Part shown: piece after piece, positions 5,392-13,489 of the stretch
Position numbering within the stretch: position 1 is the stretch's first letter
Layout: every line of letters begins with the position of its first letter
NCBI GenBank assembly: GCA_015490715.1
Contig: WFXH01000075.1
Coordinates: 1-32,596, forward strand
DNA length: 32,596 nucleotides
DNA from: Saprospiraceae bacterium
GTDB taxonomy: Bacteria > Bacteroidota > Bacteroidia > Chitinophagales > Saprospiraceae
Direction: 5' to 3'
Made by a program: the position numbers and the translations under genes
The notes under the pieces: model-generated
Database searches by the model: none
The model's input: only the letters and a program-made list of their open reading frames with translations
What the model was told of the DNA's origin: nothing

Positions 5392-7344
5392 TCACTTCTC
5401 GGATGTCTCTTTTGACTGTGCCTCTAAGCGCTCCATCAAGCGCACGGAAATGGACAAGAAATCCTGTTCGGTGAGTATGCCGACGAGTTCTCTATCCTTT
5501 GTCACCACGGGCAAAGCGCCAATGGTGCGGCTGCGCATGATGTTGAGCGCTTCGAAGATCCCCGCCATGGGAGCAATGGTGATGGGATCTTTGATCATCA
5601 CGTCTTCGACTTTGGTCACGGAGTCGGGCCGACCGTTGCGCAATTTTTCGACAAAGTGGCGAAGCAAGATGCGCGAGGTCACCAGGCCCACGAGTTTGCC
5701 CTTTTCGTCTTCTACCGGCACGTAGCGCAGCTTTCGCCAGTTGATCAGGTCGGCGACAAACTCCACGATATCGTCTTTTTGGACGGTGATGACATCGGTC
5801 TGCATGCACTCACTGACGAGCAAATGGGACGGGCGATACACGTCAAGGTCTTCAGGAGAGGCGTCGACCCACTGGTGGACGGGTAAATCCTTCTGCTGAT
5901 TTTTGATAATAGCAGCGGTGAGCGTCGTGAGTGCCTCGTCTTGAGTCATCTTTTCCAACAGATAAGTATATCCGCGCAGCTGCCAGCGGGCACCGTTGCG
6001 ATGGAGGTTGACGCGTTCGGCAATGATGCCGAGATAGTGGTCGACATCGGCTGGATCCACCTGCATGTGCAACAGTCCTTTCCGCGCGATGGGCAACAAC
6101 TCCTCCCGCACTAAGTCGACAGCAGTAATCTTACGGTCGTAAAACCACGTAAACTTCGAGTCGATGCTATAGCGCACCGCTTTCATAAAGTTGTCGCGCA
6201 CGTCGGCAAAGGACATTTTCTGGCGGATATCTTCGACTTCGAGGTCCATGCCCTTGAGGCAGCCCACCCAGAAGGCGGCCGTGGCCACCTCATCGATGAT
6301 GGACGGTCCACAGGGGAAGACCCTGCCCTCGATGCGCAGGTGGGGCTTGCCCGTATCTGAAATGCCGTAGCAAGGCCGGTTCCACCGGTAGATGGTCGAG
6401 TTGTGTACTTGGAGCGCAATGAGTTTGGGCACTTCGCCGCGGTAGACCTTCTCGAGGGAGTTTTCTTCCATATCTGGGGCCAGCAAGGTGCGAAAACGGG
6501 CGATGTCTTCTTTGTAGATCTCGAGAATGGACTCGTTGACCCAGTTTTTTCCAAAGTTGACACGCGCAGACCGCTCGCGCATGTGCTCGTGTGAAGAGCG
6601 CGTGTCGAGGCTCTGCTGGAACAGGCCAATACGCGACTCATGCCACAGCCTCTTGCCAAATACGATGGGCGAGTTAGCTGCTACAGCGAGGACAGGTCCC
6701 GCCAGTGCCTGGGCGATGTTGTACATCTTGGCAAAATTGTCGGGACGCACCTGCAAATGCACCTGAAAACTCGTATTGCACGCTTCGAGCAGCGGGGAAC
6801 TGTGCTTGATTTTCAACTCATCGATCCCCTCCATGTGGAGCTCAAAAGACGTGCCGAGCTGCTGGCGAATCAAGGCCTCCATCAATGCCCGATAGCGCCG
6901 ACGCGGCGTGAGATTTTCCAGCTCAAGGTGGTACTTCTTCAGTGTGGGCAATATGCCCGTCAAAATCAAGCTGCAGTGCATGCCGTCTAAGACCTCTTGA
7001 ATGATCTGTAGACGCTCTCTGAGTTCGGCTTCCAGCTGGCTGAAACACTGCCCCGTAAAGACGCGCGGTGTGAGGCTGATTTCGAGGTTAAATTTGGCCA
7101 ACTCCGTCTCCACCCATGGGTAATCCTTGAGCTTTTCGAGCGCCTCCATGGCCACCAGAGCAGGGCGGTAATTGTCCTTGTGGACGATGCACATCTCTTG
7201 CTCTGCCCCTATGCGCGTAATATCCTTTTCAAACCAATCGTTGTCAATCATGTATTGCAGCGCACGGATATCGTTGAGCAGGTTGTACATGAAACGCTGC
7301 ATCTCCTGCTCCGTCGACAACAATGTCACCTTTTGTTCGCCCAT
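5392..7344 (-). CDS. Glutamate-cysteine ligase-like (GCS2) protein fused to two C-terminal CBS domains
   Basis: 650 residues. Residues about 40-420 read as a GCS2-type carboxylate-amine ligase: IGAEQEMCIV near the N-terminus is the family E-x-E-type nucleotide/metal site, followed by FNLEISLTPR, HMEGIDELKI, CNTSFQVHLQV and VAANSPIVFGK. These motifs are shared with plant/proteobacterial GshA and YbdK-type enzymes, which form gamma-glutamyl bonds using ATP. Two CBS domains follow at about 510-570 (MQTDVITVQKDDIVEFVADL) and 578-640 (VMIKDPITIAPMAGIFEALN, with GALPVVTKDRELVGILTEQDF). Tandem CBS pairs usually bind adenine nucleotides and regulate the attached enzyme. The substrate is unproven: glutathione, another gamma-glutamyl product, or none. 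It probably heads a transcript with the rRNA methyltransferase and diverges from a lipoprotein gene. Confidence 0.85.
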   Translation of the reverse strand: MGEQKVTLLSTEQEMQRFMYNLLNDIRALQYMIDNDWFEKDITRIGAEQEMCIVHKDNYRPALVAMEALEKLKDYPWVETELAKFNLEISLTPRVFTGQCFSQLEAELRERLQIIQEVLDGMHCSLILTGILPTLKKYHLELENLTPRRRYRALMEALIRQQLGTSFELHMEGIDELKIKHSSPLLEACNTSFQVHLQVRPDNFAKMYNIAQALAGPVLAVAANSPIVFGKRLWHESRIGLFQQSLDTRSSHEHMRERSARVNFGKNWVNESILEIYKEDIARFRTLLAPDMEENSLEKVYRGEVPKLIALQVHNSTIYRWNRPCYGISDTGKPHLRIEGRVFPCGPSIIDEVATAAFWVGCLKGMDLEVEDIRQKMSFADVRDNFMKAVRYSIDSKFTWFYDRKITAVDLVREELLPIARKGLLHMQVDPADVDHYLGIIAERVNLHRNGARWQLRGYTYLLEKMTQDEALTTLTAAIIKNQQKDLPVHQWVDASPEDLDVYRPSHLLVSECMQTDVITVQKDDIVEFVADLINWRKLRYVPVEDEKGKLVGLVTSRILLRHFVEKLRNGRPDSVTKVEDVMIKDPITIAPMAGIFEALNIMRSRTIGALPVVTKDRELVGILTEQDFLSISVRLMERLEAQSKETSEK

Positions 7345-7390
7345 ACGAAAACAATTGTCGCTCGTGTTATGAAATCGTGTATTTTACATT

Positions 7391-7398
7391 CAAATTTA
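7391..7398 (-). promoter_or_regulatory. Candidate -7 element for the GCS2-CBS gene
   Basis: The minus strand reads TAAATTTG (plus-strand CAAATTTA), an exact TAnnTTTG match about 47 nt before the ATG at 7344. No TTG lies at standard distance; a TTTC is found 19 bp upstream. The element sits in the short divergent region shared with the lipoprotein gene. Confidence 0.4.
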
Positions 7399-7415
7399 AT
7401 CAATTCTTTTTTAGT

Positions 7416-7943
7416 ATGAAATGGTACGGGTACTTGTTCCTCCTATTCCTCCTGAGTAGCCTCTTTTTCTCTTGTGGCAAAGAAAAGAGTGCCAGTTTTT
7501 ACGTCGAATATCCTCCCATGCACTTTCGCTTTCCACAGGGGCTGAGCCCATTTTTCCGATATGCAAAGTCGATCGTCATCGCCAACAACTTCAACAGCTA
7601 CGCCCAGCAGTTGGGATACAATCCCGAAGATGTAAAGGAAATTTTTGCCAATGAAATCGTGCTGGTTTCAGAAGATGGCACACCCGTCCACTTTGACGAA
7701 TGGGAGGAGGTGAGCGTATTTCTCATCCATCCCGACGATGCCAACGACCGCACGGAGATTGCCTTTGAGCGCCCCCAACCGGGGGATCGAGACTTCCGGT
7801 TGGCTTTACTTCCGGGCACAGCCAACTTATTGCGATTCTTCCAGGAAGACAGCCTCCACTTCGAGGTGGTCATCACACCCAAAGTAGTCTCGCGATATGC
7901 CAATCTATCCCTCCACACCCGCTTTGCTGTTTTTACGCAATGA
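7416..7943 (+). CDS. Small lipoprotein of unknown function
   Basis: 175 residues from the ATG at 7416. I prefer this over the in-frame ATG at 7323, which lies inside the divergent gene. The 7416 start gives a textbook lipoprotein signal: MKWYGYLF, a hydrophobic core, then SLFFSC with Cys20 as the lipidation site. The mature part ([19 protein letters not shown] and onward) looks like one beta-rich domain of about 150 residues and ends with ...[10 protein letters not shown] do not recognise a family. The central part mentions a [11 protein letters not shown] strand typical of small beta-sandwich proteins. The last 39 bp overlap tail-to-tail with yidD on the other strand. Probably outer-membrane or periplasmic. 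Confidence 0.8.
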   Translation: MKWYGYLFLLFLLSSLFFSCGKEKSASFYVEYPPMHFRFPQGLSPFFRYAKSIVIANNFNSYAQQLGYNPEDVKEIFANEIVLVSEDGTPVHFDEWEEVSVFLIHPDDANDRTEIAFERPQPGDRDFRLALLPGTANLLRFFQEDSLHFEVVITPKVVSRYANLSLHTRFAVFTQ

Positions 7944-8174
7944 CCGCCTCGGAACGGGATCGAAACCCGAACCTCCCCACGGATGACACCTGCTAATGCG
8001 CCGCAATCCAAGCCACATGCCCTTGATAACGCCCCACTCTTCAACAGCATCGATCATGTACTGCGAGCAAGTCGGCCTATAGCGACAGTTCGTCCCCAGA
8101 TGCGGCGAAACGATGAGCTGATACAAGCGAACGACCGATACGACCAGGCGTCTGAGAATACCACGCATCTCCAT
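7905..8174 (-). CDS. yidD: YidD, membrane protein insertion efficiency factor
   Basis: 89 residues, the normal size. The family signature is clear: [22 protein letters not shown], with the conserved cysteines and SPxxG-x-xCRxxPTCSxY pattern, then a downstream [16 protein letters not shown]. YidD is an amphipathic peripheral inner-membrane protein that assists YidC and Sec in inserting membrane proteins. In many bacteria it sits with rpmH, rnpA and yidC; here it is instead behind an unknown 235-residue gene, 3 bp away. Its 3' end overlaps the end of the lipoprotein gene on the opposite strand by 39 bp. Start may be the ATG at 8174 or the one 6 bp later. Confidence 0.95.
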   Translation of the reverse strand: MEMRGILRRLVVSVVRLYQLIVSPHLGTNCRYRPTCSQYMIDAVEEWGVIKGMWLGLRRISRCHPWGGSGFDPVPRRSLRKNSKAGVEG

Positions 8175-8177
8175 TGA

Positions 8178-8885
8178 TCAGTAATAGGCCAAATATTTCA
8201 GGTAGAGACTGCGTATTTCCTCCAGAAAGGGCAACGTAGCGTTGGGCTTATAGATGCGTATGGCATCGCGAATTGTGTCGTCCATGAAAAAGGTGGCCAA
8301 GCATACATCAAAAATTTGATCCGTGGCATTGTACTTGACGTCCATGGTGATCTTGCGAAAGAACTCCCAATTGGGCTTTTGAGGAAGCAGGCAGTACGAC
8401 ATTTCCGTGCGTTTGGTATCGGCATAGATGCCCTCGGCTAAGGCCTTGATGTGAAAAAACTTTTGAATCTTGATGAGTACGGGATAGCGCTTGAGCTTTT
8501 TGCGCGACTTGACAAAGACAAACCCCTCTTGAGCAAGGGCTTGTTGGACCGTGCGAATATCGTCAAAGTTGCGCATGCCCTGTATGCGTATCGCGGGATG
8601 AATGCGACTGCCGTCGTGCACTTCTGCATAGGCGGCGTTGAGCTGGAAGGGCAAAAACACGTTGAGGCGCTCCGCAGTTCGCAAAATGGTCTCCCAGTTG
8701 ATCGCCTCACGCGTCAAAAGCAACGTCGAACGCGGCTTGGTCAAATCAATGGCCTCAATGTCGTAATATCCCGGGAAGGGATGATCGATCTCCAACACAT
8801 AGGTGCCGGGCATCACGCTATGGGTGAGCGAACTGACCGTTTCCTCTTTTAATATATATCCTACGACGGGACAACTCTGAGCCAT
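8178..8885 (-). CDS. Conserved-looking protein of unknown function, upstream of yidD
   Basis: 235 residues, starting MAQSCPVVGYILKEETV. There is no signal peptide, no transmembrane segment and no motif I recognise. The sequence mixes beta strands (VMPGTYVLEIDHPFPGYYDIEA) and helices (TREAINWETILRTAERLNVF; DDIRTVQQALAQEGFVFVK), and ends in a basic-aromatic helix (EIRSLYLKYLAYY). It is likely a cytosolic globular protein. Its TGA stop is 3 bp before the yidD start, implying translational coupling. A one-mismatch -7 box (TATCTTTA, about 8909-8916) lies about 25-30 nt upstream of the ATG. A link to membrane protein biogenesis would be guilt by association only. Confidence 0.75.
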   Translation of the reverse strand: MAQSCPVVGYILKEETVSSLTHSVMPGTYVLEIDHPFPGYYDIEAIDLTKPRSTLLLTREAINWETILRTAERLNVFLPFQLNAAYAEVHDGSRIHPAIRIQGMRNFDDIRTVQQALAQEGFVFVKSRKKLKRYPVLIKIQKFFHIKALAEGIYADTKRTEMSYCLLPQKPNWEFFRKITMDVKYNATDQIFDVCLATFFMDDTIRDAIRIYKPNATLPFLEEIRSLYLKYLAYY

Positions 8886-8936
8886 CTGCGCACGGTATTA
8901 CCCTGCCTAAAGATATTGTATTTTTTTGAAATCGCC

Positions 8937-10298
8937 TTATTTTTCGGCTTGGTGCTGTATTAAATCGTAGATCTGGGGGAGTTTTTTTCGCAAATATTCG
9001 ATGATGGGTGGCTGGTTGCGGTAGCGATGAATGGCCCGCGTGATGGTGCGCATGCCCTTGTAGTAATCGCCTTTTTTCACCCACAAAGCGCCAATCACGG
9101 GATAATACCGATAGTCTTCGTGGAGTTGTAAGGCACAGTGCATCCAGGCCAAGGCGCGGTCTAACTCCTGGGGGTCATCCGTCAAAGCAGCAATACCTCG
9201 ACTAAGCTGGGCTAAGATACGCGAGGCCTCCAAGGCACTCATTACCGCAGTGTCGTAGATGTAGATTGCCTCGTACGACCAGGTCGTATCGTTGCGAAGG
9301 GTGTCCAGCTCTTCCCTCCGATGTACCGCATGAAGAATGTACTTTCCCACAAGCGACTGTGCATCGTTGATGTATTGGACGCGTTGGTTTTGATGTCGGT
9401 ACCATTTCAGCCTCCACAGTCGCTTGGTCAAATCGGGCCGGAGAGTGTCGAATACATCGACATACGCCAACAACTGTTCAAATTGCGCCTTGTCTCGCTG
9501 GCGTATCGTTGCCCGTAAGCCATTGGTCAAAGCATCCATCAAATGGGCTCGTGCTCTATCTGCCGACAGACCTACCTCCTGCCGTCGAACCGTATCCGTG
9601 CGCAGCCATTGATAGATATCGACAGCTGCATCAAAGCCCTTTAATCGCGCATCGGGAATACCGTAGACGAGCAGGTATTGCACATTGCTTTCCAATAGAT
9701 CCGGAAGCTCCAGCATTCGATACCACGCAGTGAAGAGAGCGTTGGATACCATGAACGACCTATTGACCAAAAATTTCAAGTATGCCTCTACGACCTTGCG
9801 ATCGTTGCTATGCCGAAGATACTGGGCTTTGAGCCTCCTCAATTGCTCCATCTGCAAAGTATCCATCCAGAGATGCAGTCGGGCAAAGCTCAGACTATCG
9901 CTACAAGGGCGCGTAATGGAATCGACAAGCATCCATGTCGAATCGATCAACAAAAAAACATCCCCTTCGCGCGTGTGTATGGGGCCTTCGATGATGTATC
10001 GCTCTACCTCATCGACTTTCATACGGTAAATGATGGCGCGCTTCAAAGCAGTATCCAACGACAATCGCCCCCTGCGAAGTGCGATTTCACACGCCGACAC
10101 TGCCTCGTCCGAAGGCACCCACACAATAAAGGGCATCGACTGGCCCGCCACCAGTTTGCGAAGTGCAAAGTAATCTACTGGCGTGACTTGCTGTGCGCAA
10201 AGTGTCGGCCCAATCAAGGTAACCAGAAGGGTCAACACCAGTTGTAGAGGGAATATCCCTGTCGTTCGCCCTTTCATACAATTCGTCATCCGAGTCAA
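8937..10298 (-). CDS. Secreted helical-repeat (TPR-like) protein of unknown function
   Basis: 453 residues from the first ATG (10298). The ATG at 10277 (MKGRTTG) gives a tighter signal peptide and may be the true start. The hydrophobic core (FPLQLVLTLLVTLIG) is followed by a probable signal peptidase I site after PTLCA and before QQVTP. The mature chain is mostly amphipathic helices. Repeated helix pairs near residues 150-300 and a terminal pair (ALAWMHCALQLHEDYRYYPVIG / ALWVKKGDYYKGMRTI) have TPR spacing. I do not recognise a named family. It likely acts in the periplasm or at the outer membrane. It may head the transcript with the unknown gene and yidD (51-bp gap). Confidence 0.75.
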   Translation of the reverse strand: MTRMTNCMKGRTTGIFPLQLVLTLLVTLIGPTLCAQQVTPVDYFALRKLVAGQSMPFIVWVPSDEAVSACEIALRRGRLSLDTALKRAIIYRMKVDEVERYIIEGPIHTREGDVFLLIDSTWMLVDSITRPCSDSLSFARLHLWMDTLQMEQLRRLKAQYLRHSNDRKVVEAYLKFLVNRSFMVSNALFTAWYRMLELPDLLESNVQYLLVYGIPDARLKGFDAAVDIYQWLRTDTVRRQEVGLSADRARAHLMDALTNGLRATIRQRDKAQFEQLLAYVDVFDTLRPDLTKRLWRLKWYRHQNQRVQYINDAQSLVGKYILHAVHRREELDTLRNDTTWSYEAIYIYDTAVMSALEASRILAQLSRGIAALTDDPQELDRALAWMHCALQLHEDYRYYPVIGALWVKKGDYYKGMRTITRAIHRYRNQPPIIEYLRKKLPQIYDLIQHQAEK

Positions 10299-10352
10299 AG
10301 CCTATAACGAAAATTACAACGCAAAAACATATGCAGAATTACCACTACGGCG

Positions 10353-10385
10353 TTGAAGGCATTAAACGATTGCAGTGTAACTTTG
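10353..10385 (+). promoter_or_regulatory. Promoter of the BT_3928-like gene (decides its start codon)
   Basis: TAACTTTG (10378-10385) is an exact TAnnTTTG -7 box. A TTG lies at 10353-10355, 22 bp upstream, inside the accepted range. The transcript would start near 10391, after the upstream in-frame codon at 10353. The ATG at 10413 is therefore the likely translation start. Confidence 0.6.
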
Positions 10386-10412
10386 TTGAGCTATGGACAA
10401 AATGCCTGTCGT

Positions 10413-11903
10413 ATGAGCCTCGGAACCATCAGCCTGATCATCGCCGCATTGTCTGTAGTATTGGTCATCGCGCTCAAAAAGACCACCTACGTAATAAAAA
10501 ACCCATGGATCAGCTTCATGCAATTCTTTGTGGGCTTGCTCTTCTTGTTTTCAGGGGCGGTTAAAATCGTGGATCCACTCGGGACAGCCTATAAAATGGA
10601 GGAATATTTTTCGCATTTCCACAGTACGTTTGCCGACGCGCACCTTGGGTTTATTGCGTGGATTTTTCCCGTATTGAAGTCGTATTCGGTCTTCTTTTCT
10701 CTTGTGATGATCGTCTTTGAAATTGTGCTTGCCATCGCCTTACTGATCGGAGAATGGAGGAAATTTTCGACATGGGCACTCCTCCTCTTAGTACTGTTTT
10801 TTACTGCGCTGACGGGCTTTACCTACTTGTCGGGATACGTGCCGGAAGGAGTCAATTTCTTTCACTTTACGAAGTGGACGAGTTTCGACCCCTCGCGCAT
10901 GAAAGTAACGGATTGTGGGTGTTTTGGCGATTTTATCAAGCTCCATCCACGGACGTCGTTTTTCAAAGATGTCTTCCTGCTTGTGCCGGCTATATTGCTC
11001 TTAGTGCGTCGTCAGGAGATGCATCAACTCTTCAGCCCAGCCCTGCGACATGTGCTGATGGCATTGACGGTGGTGGGATCGACGATCTATGGGTTGAGCA
11101 ATTTCGTCTGGGATATTCCAGATTTTGACTTTCGCCCCTTCAAGGAGGGCGTCAACATACGCGCACAACGCGAGGCAGAAAGCAAGGCCATGGCCGAAAC
11201 GCGCATTGTCTCGTGGAAGCTTAAAAACAAGTCAACGGGTGAAATCGTCGAAATCCCGCACGAAGAATACATGAAAAACTATCAAAAATACCCAAAGTCC
11301 CAATGGGAAGTGGTCGACCAAATCAAGACTAAACCCGCTATACCCATCACGAAAATCAGCGACTTCCAGGTGACTGACCTGCAGGGCAACGAAGTACAAG
11401 ACGACCTCCTCAACGATCCCGGCTACAGCCTGTGGATCATCAGCTATCGACTCAAGGGCAAACCCACGGAAAAAGAAATCGTCATCCGCGATAGCATCTT
11501 TTACTACGACACCACTTGGCTGGATAGGGACTCCTTCGTCGTGCGACGTTATTTGGATACCATCATACCACGACATCAAAAGGCACAGGTGATGGAGTGG
11601 GACAAAGATTTCGTCGATATCTATACCCACAAGATTCAGCCCGTAGCGGAGAAGCTCGCACAAGACGGTGTACGCGTCCTCGCTATTATCGGAGGGGCAA
11701 GTGCCCCGACGATCGAAGACTTCGCAGAAACCATTGGAGCCACCTATCCGCTCTACGAAGCCGACGACATCTTGCTCAAGACCATCATCCGCTCCAATCC
11801 CGGACTTGTACTCGTCAAAGACGGCACCATTTTAGCTAAATGGCACCACAGACAGTTTCCCTCCTATGAAGAAATCAAAGAGCAATACTTGAAGTCCCAC
11901 TGA
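10413..11903 (+). CDS. BT_3928-like membrane protein: DoxX/MauE-like domain plus C-terminal thioredoxin-fold domain
   Basis: 496 residues from the ATG at 10413, chosen because the promoter lies inside the longer version (start at 10353). About six transmembrane helices occupy residues 1-240: LGTISLIIAALSVVLVIAL, FMQFFVGLLFLFSGAVKI, then a pair around VMIVFEIVLAIALLIGE, then two more. Between helices lies the conserved DCGCFGDFIKL motif of DoxX/MauE-like quinone-interacting proteins. From about residue 310 a soluble domain with thioredoxin-like topology follows (VLAIIGGASAPTIEDF, then NPGLVLVKDGTILAKWH). It lacks a CxxC where a redox centre would be. This architecture is common in Bacteroidota; a role in redox or respiratory-quinone chemistry is inferred. 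A glycosyltransferase gene follows after 2 bp. Confidence 0.85.
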   Translation: MSLGTISLIIAALSVVLVIALKKTTYVIKNPWISFMQFFVGLLFLFSGAVKIVDPLGTAYKMEEYFSHFHSTFADAHLGFIAWIFPVLKSYSVFFSLVMIVFEIVLAIALLIGEWRKFSTWALLLLVLFFTALTGFTYLSGYVPEGVNFFHFTKWTSFDPSRMKVTDCGCFGDFIKLHPRTSFFKDVFLLVPAILLLVRRQEMHQLFSPALRHVLMALTVVGSTIYGLSNFVWDIPDFDFRPFKEGVNIRAQREAESKAMAETRIVSWKLKNKSTGEIVEIPHEEYMKNYQKYPKSQWEVVDQIKTKPAIPITKISDFQVTDLQGNEVQDDLLNDPGYSLWIISYRLKGKPTEKEIVIRDSIFYYDTTWLDRDSFVVRRYLDTIIPRHQKAQVMEWDKDFVDIYTHKIQPVAEKLAQDGVRVLAIIGGASAPTIEDFAETIGATYPLYEADDILLKTIIRSNPGLVLVKDGTILAKWHHRQFPSYEEIKEQYLKSH

Positions 11904-11905
11904 TC

Positions 11906-13123
11906 GTGGCCACCCGCCGCCGTGCAGCACCTTCCAAAGTGCACGCCATTGTAGTTATTCCCGTTTGCGATGAAGAGCGCATCCTTCCGTTGGAAAGCTT
12001 GCATCCCGAAGCCAACAATCACTCCTTTGAGATCATGCTCGTCATCAACCACGCCGAGGGAGCTGCCCCTTCGGTGGTCGAGAGCAATGCGCGATGGTTG
12101 GAGTCCAGTCGTTTCATACGCACTCCCTACATTCACCTCATTGATGCTCGTAATTTGCCTCCCAAACAAGCCGGGGTAGGTACCGCTCGCAAGATAGGCA
12201 TGGACGAGGCATGTCGTCGTTTTCGCTCGGTGGGAAGGACCGACGGAATCATCCTCTCAATGGATGCCGATACTGCATGTCCGCCGGATGCGATCGACCG
12301 TGTCGTAGATTTTTACACGCGACACCCGAAGTGCGAAGCGGCTATCAGCTACTTTGAGCACCCCTTAGACCAGGTGGAATGGCCGTGGGAACAATTGCCG
12401 TCCGATGTCTTTCGCGGTATTTACGCCTACGAACTCTATTTGCGCTATCACATCCGCGGGATGCGTTGGGCCGGACATGTGCAGGGCTATCAGACCATTG
12501 GATCGTGCATGAGCGTGCGCTATCCGGCTTATCTGAAGCGCGGTGGCATGAATCGCCGCCAGGCTGGAGAAGACTTTTATTTCCTACACAAGTACAGCAT
12601 AGTGGGCACTCTTGGAGAAATTCAGACGCTGACTATGCGCCCTTCGCCTCGTATATCGCACCGCGTACCCTTTGGTACGGGCAAGGCCATAGCGGATTTT
12701 CTCCAGCGCGGCAATCTCTATGCCGTCGTGCCTGAGGCCTATGCCATCGTACGCCATTGGCTGGTACAAGTACCGCGATACTTCGAAGGCAGCACAGCAT
12801 TAGACATCGATGCACGACTCGCTGCATTTCTCCAACACCAGCATTTCAACAGCGCCCTCGAGCAAATGCGCACACACAGTGCCGCTCCACTCAATTTCAT
12901 GAAGCGATTTTTTCAGTGGTTTGACGCGCTCAAATTCCTGCAATGGCTGCACTACTACCGCGACCACAACGGGGAAGTACTACCCGTCGAAACAGCTGCA
13001 GCCCAGCTGCTGAAGCTCATGCATATCCAACCGTCGTCCGACCTCCTCCAGCAATACCGTACCCTCGATCGAATAGAACTATACCGCCCGTGGGATCATT
13101 GGAAGAGGGCTTTGGGCTCCTAA
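11906..13123 (+). CDS. Family 2-like glycosyltransferase (GT-A fold)
   Basis: 405 residues beginning with a GTG codon at 11906, 2 bp after the previous stop. No later ATG would preserve the N-terminal nucleotide-binding strand VHAIVVIPVCDEE, so GTG is required. The GT-A hallmarks follow: VGTARKIGMDEACRRF (nucleotide-sugar region), LSMDADTACPPDAID (DxD metal-binding motif) and a later GEDFYFLHKYS acidic segment of the catalytic site. The C-terminal 120 residues are helical, without clear transmembrane spans. Donor and acceptor sugars cannot be deduced. It is probably co-expressed with the membrane protein before it. Confidence 0.85.
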   Translation: MATRRRAAPSKVHAIVVIPVCDEERILPLESLHPEANNHSFEIMLVINHAEGAAPSVVESNARWLESSRFIRTPYIHLIDARNLPPKQAGVGTARKIGMDEACRRFRSVGRTDGIILSMDADTACPPDAIDRVVDFYTRHPKCEAAISYFEHPLDQVEWPWEQLPSDVFRGIYAYELYLRYHIRGMRWAGHVQGYQTIGSCMSVRYPAYLKRGGMNRRQAGEDFYFLHKYSIVGTLGEIQTLTMRPSPRISHRVPFGTGKAIADFLQRGNLYAVVPEAYAIVRHWLVQVPRYFEGSTALDIDARLAAFLQHQHFNSALEQMRTHSAAPLNFMKRFFQWFDALKFLQWLHYYRDHNGEVLPVETAAAQLLKLMHIQPSSDLLQQYRTLDRIELYRPWDHWKRALGS

Positions 13124-13156
13124 AGCTCTACCGATGTGCTTTATTTTCGGATTCAC

Positions 13157-13284
13157 ATGGTGCATAAAATGGTGCATGCAGGAGAGGGCTGTGAAAATGC
13201 ATTTGTAGCTGTATAAAATGGTGCTCCACCCACCATTTCATACGAATAAAAACAAAAAATATGGAGTGGATTGATAAAATGGTG
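13157..13284. repeat. Cluster of ATGGTG-containing elements upstream of metH (candidate operator)
   Basis: Five related elements lie within 130 bp. ATGGTGCAT occurs twice, 12 bp apart (13157-13165, 13169-13177). ATAAAATGGTG occurs three times (13164-13174, 13213-13223, 13274-13284). An inverted copy, CACCATTTCAT, lies at 13231-13241. The second copy and the inverted copy form a 13-bp dyad (13211-13223 and 13231-13243, one mismatch, 7-bp spacer). The last copy touches the -7 box. The arrangement looks like binding sites for a transcription factor. Confidence 0.6.
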
Positions 13285-13285
13285 T

Positions 13286-13293
13286 TAACTTTG
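13286..13293 (+). promoter_or_regulatory. -7 promoter element of the metH-metF transcript
   Basis: TAACTTTG is an exact TAnnTTTG match. It lies 38 bp before the riboswitch P1 helix, so transcription would start near 13300. There is no TTG at the normal -33 distance. The TTG at 13271-13273 is too close (12-bp spacer). A weak -33 half would fit an activator-dependent promoter. Confidence 0.6.
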
Positions 13294-13331
13294 CATTTAA
13301 TGTACTTTGTAATTCAAATTGCCTATCGAGG

Positions 13332-13448
13332 CCAATTTGATTTATAGAGAAGGGAGGAGAGACCGGGCTCTGTGAATCCCTGGCAACCTGCCCGCACAAG
13401 GTAAGGTGCCAAAACCCGGCCCGTTAAGGGGATTATAAATTGAATTGG
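13332..13448 (+). promoter_or_regulatory. SAM-I-type riboswitch (S-adenosylmethionine)
   Basis: The core matches the SAM-I aptamer: AGAAGGGAGGAGAGACC, then GTGAATCCCTGGCAACC, then AAGGTGCCAAAACCC. These correspond to the conserved GGUGGAGGGAC, UGAAnCCnGGCAACC and AAGGUGCCAA blocks. The P1 helix is unusually long: 13332-13346 pairs with 13434-13448 over 15 bp, with two G-U wobbles. It precedes metH and metF, both of which make methionine, the SAM precursor. High SAM should reduce expression. No terminator follows P1, so control of translation is more likely than termination. Confidence 0.9.
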
Positions 13449-13489
13449 TGTTGCATCACCGATTTGTACACTTGGGTTGATTTGTGGTT

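Noticed and set aside
7945-7975. tRNA T-arm-like sequence (GGGATCGAAACCC)
   Set aside because: It lies inside yidD, encoding the conserved GGSGFDPVP end of the protein. No acceptor or anticodon arm surrounds it.
13211-13243. Dyad read as a terminator for the glycosyltransferase gene
   Set aside because: It is AT-rich, has no U tract directly after it, lies about 90 bp past the stop, and its half-site recurs singly nearby, which fits an operator better.
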